Shown here one piece after another: positions 30,259-38,412 of a stretch of DNA of 64,000 nt. The DNA lies in contig NZ_JACHXD010000007.1 of NCBI RefSeq assembly GCF_014191875.1, positions 1-64,000 of the forward strand, in the 5' to 3' direction. The translations under genes were made by a program, and so were the position numbers. How positions within the stretch are numbered: the stretch's first letter is position 1; every line of letters starts with the position of its first letter. The DNA is from Pseudoduganella violacea. GTDB lineage: Bacteria > Pseudomonadota > Gammaproteobacteria > Burkholderiales > Burkholderiaceae_D. The notes under the pieces are model-generated. The model was not told the DNA's origin. It ran no database searches and saw only the letters and a program-made list of their open reading frames with translations.

Positions 30259-32276
30259 GGCTGCCCCGCTTTCTCCCGGTCCCGGGCCAGGTAGGAGGTC
30301 GTGCTGTTGATAGCTTCGGTGAATTCATCGATATTGATCGGCTTCACGAGATAGCGGAAGAAGCCGGCGGCCAGGCCTTTTTCCACATCGCGCGGCATGG
30401 CGTTGGCGGTCAGCGCGATGACCGGGATATGGCGCGTGGCCGGATCGGCGCGCAGCTCGGCCAGGGCGTCGAAGCCGCTCATGCCGGGCAGGTTGATGTC
30501 CATCAGGATGATGTCGGGCTGGTGGGCGCGCGCCAGCTCCACGCCCAGATGGGCGTCGGGCGCCGTCAGCAGCTTGAGGTCGGGCCGGAAGCCGATGATT
30601 TCCTCGATCAGGCGCAGATTGGCCGGATTGTCTTCCACATACAGCACGGTGGTGCGCAGCGGATGGTCGGCGTCGTCCGGCGCGCTGGCCGGCAGCACGC
30701 CGGAGGCCTTGAGCGAAGGCAGCGGGTCGGCGCATTTCAGTTCGACCCAGAACATGCTGCCCACGCCCGGGCTGCTGGTGGCGCCGATCACGCCGCCCAT
30801 CAGTTCGACCAGGCGCTTGGTGACGACCAGGCCGATGCCGGTGCCCTCTTCCGCCCCGCTTTCCTGGCCCAGGCGGTTAAACGGCTGGAACAGCAGCTTC
30901 ATCTGCTCGGGCCGCAAGCCCATGCCGGTGTCCTGCACCGAGAGGCGCACCAGGGAGGGGCCGCTCGGGCTGCTGTCCACCACCACGGCGCCGCCGTCGC
31001 GGTTGTACTTGATGGCGTTGGAGAGCAGGTTGAGCAGGATCTGCTTGAGGCGGGTGCGGTCGGCCACCACGTGGACCCGGCTGTCGGCCGGGAACAGCAG
31101 GCGGATGCCGCGCTCACCGGCCAGCGGGCGCACCATATCGTCGCATTCCTGCAGGATTTCCTGCAGCGCCACCGGTTCCAGCGACAGCGCCACCGCGCCC
31201 GATTCGATCTTGGCCAGGTCGAGGATTTCATTGATCAGGGTCAGCAGGTGGCGCCCCGATTTCAGGATGTGGCCGGCGAATTCGCGCTTTTGCGCCAGCG
31301 TCGACGGCAGCTTGTCCGAGGTCAGGATCTGGGCGAAGCCGAGGATGGCGTTGAGCGGGGTGCGCAGCTCATGGCTCATCGAGGACAGGAAGGCCGACTT
31401 GGCCTGGTTGGCGCTCTTGGCCTCCTCCATGGCCATGGCCAGCTCGCCGTTGGCGATTTCCAGCTGCATGGTGCGCTCGTGCACGCGCTGCTCGAGTTCG
31501 CCGTTGAGGCGCATGACTTCGTGCTGCGCCTGGCTGCGCTGTTCGGCCTCGCGCGCGATTTCGCGGTTGGAGGTTTCCAGCGCGCGCGTGCGGGCCTGGA
31601 TCTCGTCGAGCATCTTGTTGAAGGAATCGACCAGCTCGGCCACCTCGTCCTCGCTCAAGCGCGTGGCGCGGCGCGAATAGTCGCCGGTGTCGACGATCTC
31701 GCGCGCCACGCCGGCGATGTCGAGGATGGGCTGGGTCAGCAGGGGATTCAGGCGCCGCAGCAGCAGCCAGGCGCTCAACATGGCGCCCAGCATGGCCAGC
31801 ACGGCGATCGCCAGGTAGTCGAGGGCGCGGCCCAGCATCTCGTATTCGGCGCGCAGGAAGACCGTGCCCAGCACCTCGCCGTTATCGACGATGCTCTTGA
31901 ACATCAGCAGCTTGCCGTCCTCGTAGCGGAAACCTTCGCCGCCGGCCTGGCGCGGGATGTCGGCGCTCTGGCCCGGCGCCACATAGGCGGCGAACAGGGC
32001 GCCGCCGGAACGGTAGATGGCGCCGGCGTCGACCTTCGGCCGCAGGCGCAGCAGGGCCAGATTTTCCTTGGCCAGGCGCGGGTCGTCGAACACCAGCGCC
32101 GGCGAACTCATATGGCCGATCAGTTCGGCCTGGGTGCTCAGATCGGCCACGATGGCGCGGTGGTAGGCGCGCAGATCGTAGACGATGAAGATGCCGATCG
32201 AGACCAGCAGCGCCAGCAAGGCCACCAGCATGACCACGGCCAGCATCTTCTGGCGCAGGGAGTGCAGTCTGATCAT
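30255..32276 (-). CDS. Membrane hybrid histidine kinase (CHASE8-like sensor, HAMP, receiver)
   Basis: 673 residues. TM1 is near 10-33, followed by a periplasmic CHASE8-like sensor (about 35-150) and TM2 near 153-173, then HAMP with a coiled coil to about 285. HisKA has MSHELRTPLN (His near 301), followed by HATPase and a C-terminal receiver (LMDINLPG, Asp near 592). It is placed between a YfiR-like periplasmic protein (10 bases upstream) and the double-receiver GGDEF-EAL protein. In YfiBNR systems YfiR represses a membrane cyclase with the same sensor layout; here it may instead control a kinase. Confidence 0.9.
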   Translation of the reverse strand: MIRLHSLRQKMLAVVMLVALLALLVSIGIFIVYDLRAYHRAIVADLSTQAELIGHMSSPALVFDDPRLAKENLALLRLRPKVDAGAIYRSGGALFAAYVAPGQSADIPRQAGGEGFRYEDGKLLMFKSIVDNGEVLGTVFLRAEYEMLGRALDYLAIAVLAMLGAMLSAWLLLRRLNPLLTQPILDIAGVAREIVDTGDYSRRATRLSEDEVAELVDSFNKMLDEIQARTRALETSNREIAREAEQRSQAQHEVMRLNGELEQRVHERTMQLEIANGELAMAMEEAKSANQAKSAFLSSMSHELRTPLNAILGFAQILTSDKLPSTLAQKREFAGHILKSGRHLLTLINEILDLAKIESGAVALSLEPVALQEILQECDDMVRPLAGERGIRLLFPADSRVHVVADRTRLKQILLNLLSNAIKYNRDGGAVVVDSSPSGPSLVRLSVQDTGMGLRPEQMKLLFQPFNRLGQESGAEEGTGIGLVVTKRLVELMGGVIGATSSPGVGSMFWVELKCADPLPSLKASGVLPASAPDDADHPLRTTVLYVEDNPANLRLIEEIIGFRPDLKLLTAPDAHLGVELARAHQPDIILMDINLPGMSGFDALAELRADPATRHIPVIALTANAMPRDVEKGLAAGFFRYLVKPINIDEFTEAINSTTSYLARDREKAGQP

Positions 32277-32286
32277 GCACGGCCCC

Positions 32287-32871
32287 TCATGAATTCACCT
32301 GCCACACTTTGTAGGCGGCCGCCAGCATGCGCGCGCTGATGCGCAAACGCGACACACCGGCCGCTTTCAGCGCCACCTCGAAACGCAGGCGCTCATCGGC
32401 GACCAGGAAGCGGATCACGCTGCCCATGGCTTGGGCGTCTTCGGCATCGCTGACGGTGAGGATGGCTTGGCCGCGCGCCGCCGCCAGCAAGTCCTGCAAT
32501 TCATTGCGCTCCAGCGCGGCGCTGGCAAACAGGATGTGCAGGCCGGCCGGCGCCTCGCCTTTCTTCAGGCGAAGCACCTGCAGCGCGCGGCCGTTGACGG
32601 CATGGCCGGCCATGCGCTGTTCCAGCTCGGCGGCCAGGGCCTCGGCGCCGGCCACGCCGATCAGCAGCGGACTGTCGGGACGCACGAAACTGCCCTCGGG
32701 CCACTCGACAAAGCCGGCGAATTTGCACAGGTAGGCGGCCTTGACCTGGCGCTCCAGCGCCTCGCTGCCCTGGCCCAGGGCGAAGCCGTGCGCGACCACC
32801 AGGATCAGGAGCAGGCAACGGTCCCGATACAGCCGGGCGGCCCGGAATCGTACAGAGTTTAGAAACGCCAT
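32287..32871 (-). CDS. YfiR-family (DUF4154) periplasmic protein
   Basis: 194 residues. A signal sequence (LYRDRCLLLILVVAHGFALG) is followed by the family start AAYLCKFAGFVEWPEGSF and the end RMLAAAYKVW. YfiR represses the diguanylate cyclase YfiN from the periplasm in response to envelope stress. First gene of a three-gene operon, so it probably gates the adjacent CHASE8-type kinase. No strong ribosome site is seen; a start a few codons downstream is possible. Confidence 0.83.
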   Translation of the reverse strand: MAFLNSVRFRAARLYRDRCLLLILVVAHGFALGQGSEALERQVKAAYLCKFAGFVEWPEGSFVRPDSPLLIGVAGAEALAAELEQRMAGHAVNGRALQVLRLKKGEAPAGLHILFASAALERNELQDLLAAARGQAILTVSDAEDAQAMGSVIRFLVADERLRFEVALKAAGVSRLRISARMLAAAYKVWQVNS

Positions 32872-33147
32872 GAGAAGCGAGCCAAAATACTGCGATCGAA
32901 TGCGCTACCGCCTTGAGGCTGGCGCCCGGCGTCGGGCCGGCGCTCACGCCATCTTGCGCTTTTGCCAGCCTACAAGCAAGTCAGTTGCTTAAAATTAAGA
33001 AAATGCTAACACAAAGCGCGCGCGCGGGGTGCGCAATTCGCTGCGGCGCAGTTGCAGCGCAGCAGAGATTTTTGCCCAGCCGTGTGCTCACGTCCACGCC
33101 CGCCGCGCTAGAATGGGACATCGGAATCTTTGCCAGAGGAGCCACTC

Positions 33148-33630
33148 ATGATTACGGATATCAAGGAACTGGCCGCCCAGGTCGGCCGCGCCCTGCAGGA
33201 AAAGAGCTTGCTGCTGGCGACCGCGGAATCCTGCACCGGCGGCGGCGTGTCGCAGGCGATCACCGAGATCGCCGGCTCCACCGGCTGGTTCGACTGCGGC
33301 TTCGTGACCTATTCCAACGCCTCCAAGACCGAGCTGCTCGACGTGTCGGCCGCCATGATGGCGCAATTCGGCAGCGTCAGCGAGGAAGTGGCGGCGGCCA
33401 TGGCCCAGGGCGCGCTGGCCAACAGCAATGCCCATGTGGCGGTGTCGACCACCGGCATCGCCGGCCCGACCGGCGCCGTGCCGGGCAAGCCGGTGGGCAC
33501 GGTGTGCTTCGGCTGGGCCACGGGCGACACCGTGCACACGGAACGCCTGGTGTTTGCCGGCGACCGCGCCGCCGTGCGCGAGCAGACCGTGGTGCACGCC
33601 TTGCAGGGGCTGCTGCGCTTTATTAATTAA
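33148..33630 (+). CDS. pncC: Nicotinamide-nucleotide amidase (CinA C-terminal domain)
   Basis: 160 residues, the stand-alone CinA amidase. The motifs are ATAESCTGGGVSQAIT (catalytic serine region), FVTYSNASKTELL, and STTGIAGPTGAVPGKPVGTV. It deamidates NMN to NaMN in pyridine nucleotide recycling. AGAGGAG lies 7 bases before ATG 33148, preferred over an in-frame ATG 18 bases earlier. TAGAAT near 33110 is a plausible -10. Its stop overlaps the stop of the convergent helicase gene by 3 bases. Confidence 0.9.
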   Translation: MITDIKELAAQVGRALQEKSLLLATAESCTGGGVSQAITEIAGSTGWFDCGFVTYSNASKTELLDVSAAMMAQFGSVSEEVAAAMAQGALANSNAHVAVSTTGIAGPTGAVPGKPVGTVCFGWATGDTVHTERLVFAGDRAAVREQTVVHALQGLLRFIN

Positions 33631-35618
33631 GCGTCGGCTTCCGGCTTGCGGAAGCCCGCCATCAGGTAGCTGCGCGCCGCCGCGTTGCGTTCGTCCGGCT
33701 CGAACAGCAGCAGCGCCTGCATGGCGCGCGTGATGGCCACGTAAAAATAGCGCTTTTCCTCTTCCGTATCGCGGCCGCGCGGGAACTGGCCCTGCTCGAT
33801 CAGCGGCACCATCACGCAAGGCCATTCGCGGCCTTTGGCGGCAGCCACCGTGGTCAAAGTCAGTTGCTTGCGCTTGCCGCTGAAGCCCTGGCTGCCGACG
33901 CGCTTCTGGCGCTGCTGCAGCTCCTGCAGGAAGGCGGCGACGTCCATGCCGCCGTGCTGGCGCGCGAAGGCGACGAAAGCCTGGATGGCGCGCAGCGCCG
34001 AATCGGCCTGGCGCCGGTTGACCACGGCGCGGCTGGCGGCGGCGGGCAGATCCAGGGTCTGGCTGGCGAAATGCAGCAGGGCGGCGGCGTCCTGCTGCAT
34101 TTCGCCCGCACCGCGCTGGCGCATCTCGTCCACCACCTGGCGCAGGCGCTGCTTCCAGCGCCGCGCCGCACCGCCGTCGCTGGCCGCTTCGGCGCACAGG
34201 GCGTCGCCCACCAGCCAGGCCAGCATGGCCGGGTCTTGCGCCACGTCCTCCTGCGCGCGCGCGGCCAGGCTGGAACCGCTGCCGTACATTTCGTGGCTGC
34301 TGTCCCACACTTCCGAAGCGCTGTCGATCGACAGGAACTGGTACAGGGCGGCGGCCATGCGCGCGCAGACGTCCTTGTCGCCGCGCAGGGTGGCGTAATC
34401 GCCGCAGGCCACGTGCAGCAGGCCGCGCAGCATCAGGATTTCCGGGCGCAGCAGATAGGATTCCACGCCATCGCAGGCATACGGCAGCTTGGCGTCGAGC
34501 AGCGCGTTTTCGATGGCGATGGTCTGGTCGGCCTCGCGCACGATGATGGCGATATCGGAGAGCTTGCCGCCCTCCTGCACCAGGCGCGCCACCTGCTGCG
34601 CCACGGCCGGCGCGCAGCCGGCGCCGGCCGCGTCGTATTCATGCCGGCCCACGCTGCTGTAAGTGTCGGCCATGGGCTGGCATTTGCGGCCGGAGGCGCG
34701 CGCCGCCAGCTTGGCCACCGAAATGCCGAAGCGGTGCGACTTGCTCAGCTCCAGGCGCTGGGCGCCGGGGAAGCCCAGTTCGAAGCCGAGGTGGGAAAAA
34801 TGGATGTCGGCGCCGCGCGCCGTGTTGATGACCTGGGAGCGGTCGCCCACCACCACCAGGCGCGCCTGGCGGCGGAAGATTTGCAGCAGCTCGAATTCGG
34901 CCGCGTTCACGTCATGCCATTCGTCGACCAGGCAAAGCCGGACCTGGCGGATGCTGTCCAGCGCCGACGGGTGCAGGGACAGCAGGGACAGCACGTCCGG
35001 CACCAGATCGGCCAGGCCTTGCCACAGATAGACGCCCGGCTCCAGCTGGCGCATGCGCTCATAGGCCTGGCAGATTTCCACCGCCTGCGGCGGCACGTCG
35101 AAACGCTCGGCGATCTGCTCGATATCGTCCTGCTCCAGGTCTTCCTGGAAGCGGCGCGCCACCGTGGTCGCCTTCAGCGTCGCCAGCAGGGCCAGCATGG
35201 CGTCGATGCGGGCGCTGTTGTCGCGGAAGCTGAAATCGAAGTCGCCGCGGCGCTCCTCATAGCGCTGCCACACCGCTTCGGCCGCCGCCACCACCTGCGG
35301 CCGCAGCGACTCTTCGCTGGGGCAGAACTGGGCCTTGTCCACCAGGCCGTCGTGGGCCAGGCGCGACAGCAGGGCGCGCGCGAACTCCTCCATCGTCATC
35401 ACGCTGACCTGGCGTCCCGGGCACTCCTCATGCAGCTTTTGCTGGAAGCGCAGCTTGGCCCCGGCCGAGAAGCACAAGCCCAGCACCTCGCCGCGCGCCT
35501 GTGCCGCCAGCATGGCCAGGGTGGTGGTCTTGCCGGCGCCGGCCACCGCTTCGACCATCAGCACGGGCGCGTCGGATTGCAGGATCAATTGCTGTTCGGG
35601 AGTGGGAGCGAGGGGCAT
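33627..35618 (-). CDS. UvrD/Rep-like superfamily 1 helicase
   Basis: 663 residues. Q motif PTPEQQLIL; Walker A AGAGKTT (26-32); motif II LCLVDEWHDVN, where most UvrD proteins have DExQD; motif III VVGDRSQVI; motif V TVAAAKGREWP; motif VI YVAITRAMQ. It is shorter than UvrD (about 720) and lacks any nuclease domain. Probably a 3'-5' DNA translocase in repair; the partner is unknown. It is a single gene divergent from the metallophosphoesterase. Confidence 0.85.
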   Translation of the reverse strand: MPLAPTPEQQLILQSDAPVLMVEAVAGAGKTTTLAMLAAQARGEVLGLCFSAGAKLRFQQKLHEECPGRQVSVMTMEEFARALLSRLAHDGLVDKAQFCPSEESLRPQVVAAAEAVWQRYEERRGDFDFSFRDNSARIDAMLALLATLKATTVARRFQEDLEQDDIEQIAERFDVPPQAVEICQAYERMRQLEPGVYLWQGLADLVPDVLSLLSLHPSALDSIRQVRLCLVDEWHDVNAAEFELLQIFRRQARLVVVGDRSQVINTARGADIHFSHLGFELGFPGAQRLELSKSHRFGISVAKLAARASGRKCQPMADTYSSVGRHEYDAAGAGCAPAVAQQVARLVQEGGKLSDIAIIVREADQTIAIENALLDAKLPYACDGVESYLLRPEILMLRGLLHVACGDYATLRGDKDVCARMAAALYQFLSIDSASEVWDSSHEMYGSGSSLAARAQEDVAQDPAMLAWLVGDALCAEAASDGGAARRWKQRLRQVVDEMRQRGAGEMQQDAAALLHFASQTLDLPAAASRAVVNRRQADSALRAIQAFVAFARQHGGMDVAAFLQELQQRQKRVGSQGFSGKRKQLTLTTVAAAKGREWPCVMVPLIEQGQFPRGRDTEEEKRYFYVAITRAMQALLLFEPDERNAAARSYLMAGFRKPEADA

Positions 35619-35693
35619 GGGGCAGACAAAACGGTTTCACAAACCGCCATTGTGATATATCTTGCCCACCAACAGAAGAATAAGCGCGCCTCG

Positions 35694-36632
35694 ATGCCAT
35701 TATTGCAATCACTTTTACGCTGCATGTTTTGCGCCCTGGGACTGAGCGCCCTGGCGCCGGCCGCCGCCCAAACAGCGGCGCCCATCATCGTCTACGCGGC
35801 GGGCGACATCGCCGACTGCCGCTATAGCCGCCCCCAATATTCGGGCGCGGCGCGCACCGCCGCCGTGGTGGAAGTGGGCATCGCGCGCGACGCCGCCGCC
35901 GGTCTGCGCAGCGCCGTGCTCTCGCTGGGCGACCATACCTATCCGATCGGGCTGGAAGCCGAATTCCGCGACTGCTACGCGCCGACCTGGGGCCGTTTCA
36001 AGGACATCACCCATCCCACGCCCGGCAACCACGAATATTACGGCGGCAGCGCCGACGGCTACTACGGCTATTTCGGCGCCGCGGCCGGGCCGCGCGGGCG
36101 CGGCTACTACAGCTTCGACCTGGGCGGCTGGCACCTGGTTTCCCTCAACAGCCATATGCACGGCGAAGAACAGCGCGCCCAGATGCTGTGGCTAAAAGAC
36201 GACCTGGAACGCCATCCGCGCCGCTGCATCCTCGCCTACTGGCACGCGCCCATGTATAGTTCGGGCGGACACTCGGCCAGCCTGCATATGCAGGAAGCCT
36301 GGCGCCTGCTGCAGGCGGCGGGGGCGGAACTGGTGCTGTCCGGCCACGACCACGACTACGAGCGCTTCGCGCCGCTCGACGCCGACGGCAAACCGGATGC
36401 GCGGCAGGGCATGCGCCAGTTCGTGATCGGCACCGGCGGCGCCTTCCTCACGCCCTTCCGCTGGCCGCACGCGCACAGCGAGGCGCGCGCCAACCGGCAA
36501 TGGGGCGTGCTGAAACTGGCGCTGAAGGAAGACGGCTACGACTGGGAATTCCTGCCCGCCGACAAGGGCGTGCACGATCCCATGGCGCAGCCGCAGGATG
36601 AACCAGACAGCGGCTCGGCGCGCTGTCGCTAA
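35694..36632 (+). CDS. Secreted metallophosphoesterase
   Basis: 312 residues with signal peptide (LLRCMFCALGLSALAPAAAQ). The calcineurin-like metal ligands are AAGDIADC, LSLGDHTYP, PTPGNHEYY, YWHAPMYSS and LSGHDHDYERF, the D-x-H / GDxxY / GNHE / GHxH series. It would be periplasmic or secreted, with a phosphatase or phosphodiesterase role. No good ribosome site precedes the ATG at 35694; a start ten codons later is possible. It is followed 27 bases later by the TraL-like gene. Confidence 0.85.
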   Translation: MPLLQSLLRCMFCALGLSALAPAAAQTAAPIIVYAAGDIADCRYSRPQYSGAARTAAVVEVGIARDAAAGLRSAVLSLGDHTYPIGLEAEFRDCYAPTWGRFKDITHPTPGNHEYYGGSADGYYGYFGAAAGPRGRGYYSFDLGGWHLVSLNSHMHGEEQRAQMLWLKDDLERHPRRCILAYWHAPMYSSGGHSASLHMQEAWRLLQAAGAELVLSGHDHDYERFAPLDADGKPDARQGMRQFVIGTGGAFLTPFRWPHAHSEARANRQWGVLKLALKEDGYDWEFLPADKGVHDPMAQPQDEPDSGSARCR

Positions 36633-36659
36633 CCATAAGAGCAAGACGGGAGCAAAGCG

Positions 36660-37388
36660 ATGCAAAACACGGTGCACTTCATCCTGCAAGGTAAGGGCGG
36701 GATCGGCAAAACCCTGGTCTCCACCATCCTCGCCCAATGGCTGCAGGACAAGAGCGACACGGTGCTGCGCTGCTATGACACCGACCAGGAAAACACCACC
36801 TTCTCGCGCTACAAATCCCTGAATGTGCAGCATGTGCCGGTGATGACCGAAGCGCGCACCATCGATCCCAAGCGCTTCGACGCGCTGATGATCGACATCC
36901 TGCGGGAAGACGGCAACTGCGTGATCGACAATGGCGCCAACACCTTCTCGCCGCTGCTGGCCTATTTGATCGAGAACGACTGCTTCGCGCTGCTGGCCGA
37001 ATCGGGACGCCAGGTCTACATCCACACCATCGTCGGCGGCGGCGACACGCTGCACGACACGGCCATGGGCTTTGTCTCCACGGCCAAGGCCACCCAGGTG
37101 CCGCTGGTGCTGTGGGAGAACGAGCATTTCGGCCTGCTGCAATCGGCCTCCGGCAAAGCCTTCATCGAATCGCAGACCTATGCCGACAACTCCAAGCGCG
37201 TCAAAGGCCGCGTGGTGCTCAGCCAGCGCAATCCCGACACCTTCGGCGCCGACGTCAAAAAGATGAACACCGCGCGCATGACGCTCAACGAGATCAAGGA
37301 AAGCGACAAATTCAATGTGATGGAAAAGCAGCGCATCAAGGTCGTGTTCCGCGACCTGTTCGAACAGCTCGACCAAGTGGACTGGTAA
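36660..37388 (+). CDS. traL: TraL-like P-loop ATPase of plasmid transfer
   Basis: 242 residues, the same length as TraL of IncP plasmids. It has a ParA/MinD-like Walker A (LQGKGGIGKT), the CYDTDQENTTFSRYKSLNV stretch, VIDNGANTF, and IHTIVGGGDTLHDT, and ends RIKVVFRDLFEQLD as TraL does. TraL is a cytoplasmic ATPase of unclear role in conjugation. Only a TraM-like gene accompanies it; no relaxase, mating-pair or plasmid genes are nearby, so this is an isolated chromosomal pair. GGGAGCAAAGCG precedes the ATG. Confidence 0.75.
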   Translation: MQNTVHFILQGKGGIGKTLVSTILAQWLQDKSDTVLRCYDTDQENTTFSRYKSLNVQHVPVMTEARTIDPKRFDALMIDILREDGNCVIDNGANTFSPLLAYLIENDCFALLAESGRQVYIHTIVGGGDTLHDTAMGFVSTAKATQVPLVLWENEHFGLLQSASGKAFIESQTYADNSKRVKGRVVLSQRNPDTFGADVKKMNTARMTLNEIKESDKFNVMEKQRIKVVFRDLFEQLDQVDW

Positions 37389-37394
37389 GCGGCC

Positions 37395-37898
37395 ATGGAC
37401 CCACAACAGCTGCGCACCCTCGTCTTTGAAAAAACCGGCATCAAGGTCGATGTCGACGACCCCATCTTCGCCCTGGTGGCCCTCAACGAAGCCGTGCTGG
37501 CCGAAGCGGTGGAACGCCACATCGCCCGCATCGACGCCGCCTCGCAAGAGTTGATGCAGCAGTTGCGCCAGGCTGGCGGTCAGCCGCACGCCGTCGCGCA
37601 CGAGCACGAACGCCATCCCGGCTTCACGCCCGCGCCGGCCGCCGGCCCGGTCAAGCCGATCGCCACGCAAGCGCCTTTGCTGGTCCCGCGCGAGTTGCGC
37701 CTGCTCGGCGCCGCCGCGCTGGTCGCCCTGCTCAGCGCCAGCCTGGTCCTGGCCGGCCAAGCGCTGTTTGGCAAACCCGCCGAACTCACTCCCCAGCAAC
37801 GCGCCGCGCTTGCGAAGGCCGAAAAGCTCGACCAAATCCTGCCCACCCTCCCCCCCGCCACCCGCGCCGCTGTCGAAACCGCCCTGCGCCAACCCTAA
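37395..37898 (+). CDS. TraM-like membrane-anchored protein
   Basis: 167 residues. The N-terminal part (LVFEKTGIKVDVDDPIFALV, then ALNEAVL) resembles the start of IncP TraM, then comes a proline-rich segment and one membrane helix (LLGAAALVALLSASLVLAG, about residues 108-128). The tail ends LPPATRAAVETALRQP. It lies 6 bases after the TraL-like gene, the same order as on IncP plasmids. The function is unknown; a palindromic repeat begins 14 bases after the stop and may terminate the operon. Confidence 0.6.
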   Translation: MDPQQLRTLVFEKTGIKVDVDDPIFALVALNEAVLAEAVERHIARIDAASQELMQQLRQAGGQPHAVAHEHERHPGFTPAPAAGPVKPIATQAPLLVPRELRLLGAAALVALLSASLVLAGQALFGKPAELTPQQRAALAKAEKLDQILPTLPPATRAAVETALRQP

Positions 37899-37912
37899 AG
37901 CTTTGATCTTCC

Positions 37913-38020
37913 TCAACAAATGTCTAACCCTGGTGTCAGGCACCAGAGCTAGACATTCTTTGATTTTGCTCAAGGAATGTCCGACCTTGGTGCCTGACAC
38001 CAGGGTGGGACATTTGTTGA
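37913..38020. repeat. 108-bp palindromic repeat (REP-like), built on TGGTGTCAGGCACCA
   Basis: Two 51-base arms (37913-37963 and 37970-38020) are inverted copies with about 43/51 matching positions and a 6-base centre. Each arm holds the near-palindrome TGGTGTCAGGCACCA flanked by ATGTC/GACAT. From memory this motif recurs in Oxalobacteraceae genomes as an intergenic palindromic repeat. Here it separates the TraL/TraM-like pair from the metal-resistance operon and could end transcription both ways. Confidence 0.85.
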
Positions 38021-38061
38021 TTTAGATCAGATGGGGTTTGCGGTACGGGAGGATTTGAGCT

Positions 38062-38087
38062 AACATTTGAATATCTGTTCAAATGTT
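38062..38087. promoter_or_regulatory. ArsR/SmtB-type operator
   Basis: AACATTTGAA and TTCAAATGTT form a perfect 10-bp inverted repeat around a 6-base centre, the form of ArsR/SmtB metal-sensor operators. It lies just before, and covers one candidate start of, the ArsR gene, so autoregulation is expected. Confidence 0.85.
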
Positions 38088-38094
38088 TCTATTT

Positions 38095-38412
38095 ATGAGT
38101 TCTTCTTCTGTTTCGGATGCGGCGGTGGCGCAGCTGGCGGACTTGTTCCATTTGCTGGGCGATCCGACCCGGCTGCGCATCGTGCTCGCCTGCGTGGCGG
38201 CGCCAGTGGCGGTGAGTGCGATCGCGGAGCGGCTGCAGCTGAGCGCTTCCCTCGTGAGCCACCATTTGCGCTTGCTGCGCGCGGCGCGTATCGTGAAGTC
38301 GGAACGGCAGGGGAAACAGGTCTTTTATTCGGCCGCCGATGCGCATATCAGCGGCGTTTTGGGCGATATGCTGGACCATATCGCGGAACCTTCCAACGGG
38401 ATCGATGCATGA
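38095..38412 (+). CDS. ArsR/SmtB-family metal-responsive repressor
   Basis: 105 residues from ATG 38095 (an in-frame ATG at 38083 lies inside the operator and is less likely). Winged helix: LGDPTRLRIVLACVAAPVAV, then LSASLVSHHLRLLRAARIV, with the recognition helix LVSHHLRLLR. The C-terminal helix has DAHISGVLGDMLDHI, where D and H residues match the alpha5 zinc site of SmtB/CzrA-type sensors. Metal binding should release the operator. It overlaps the CDF transporter gene by ATGA, so zinc/cobalt/cadmium-induced efflux is the likely circuit. Confidence 0.88.
   Translation: MSSSSVSDAAVAQLADLFHLLGDPTRLRIVLACVAAPVAVSAIAERLQLSASLVSHHLRLLRAARIVKSERQGKQVFYSAADAHISGVLGDMLDHIAEPSNGIDA

Noticed and set aside
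37913..38020. A short CRISPR array
   Set aside because: The units are inverted, not direct; there is no spacer of constant size and no cas gene.
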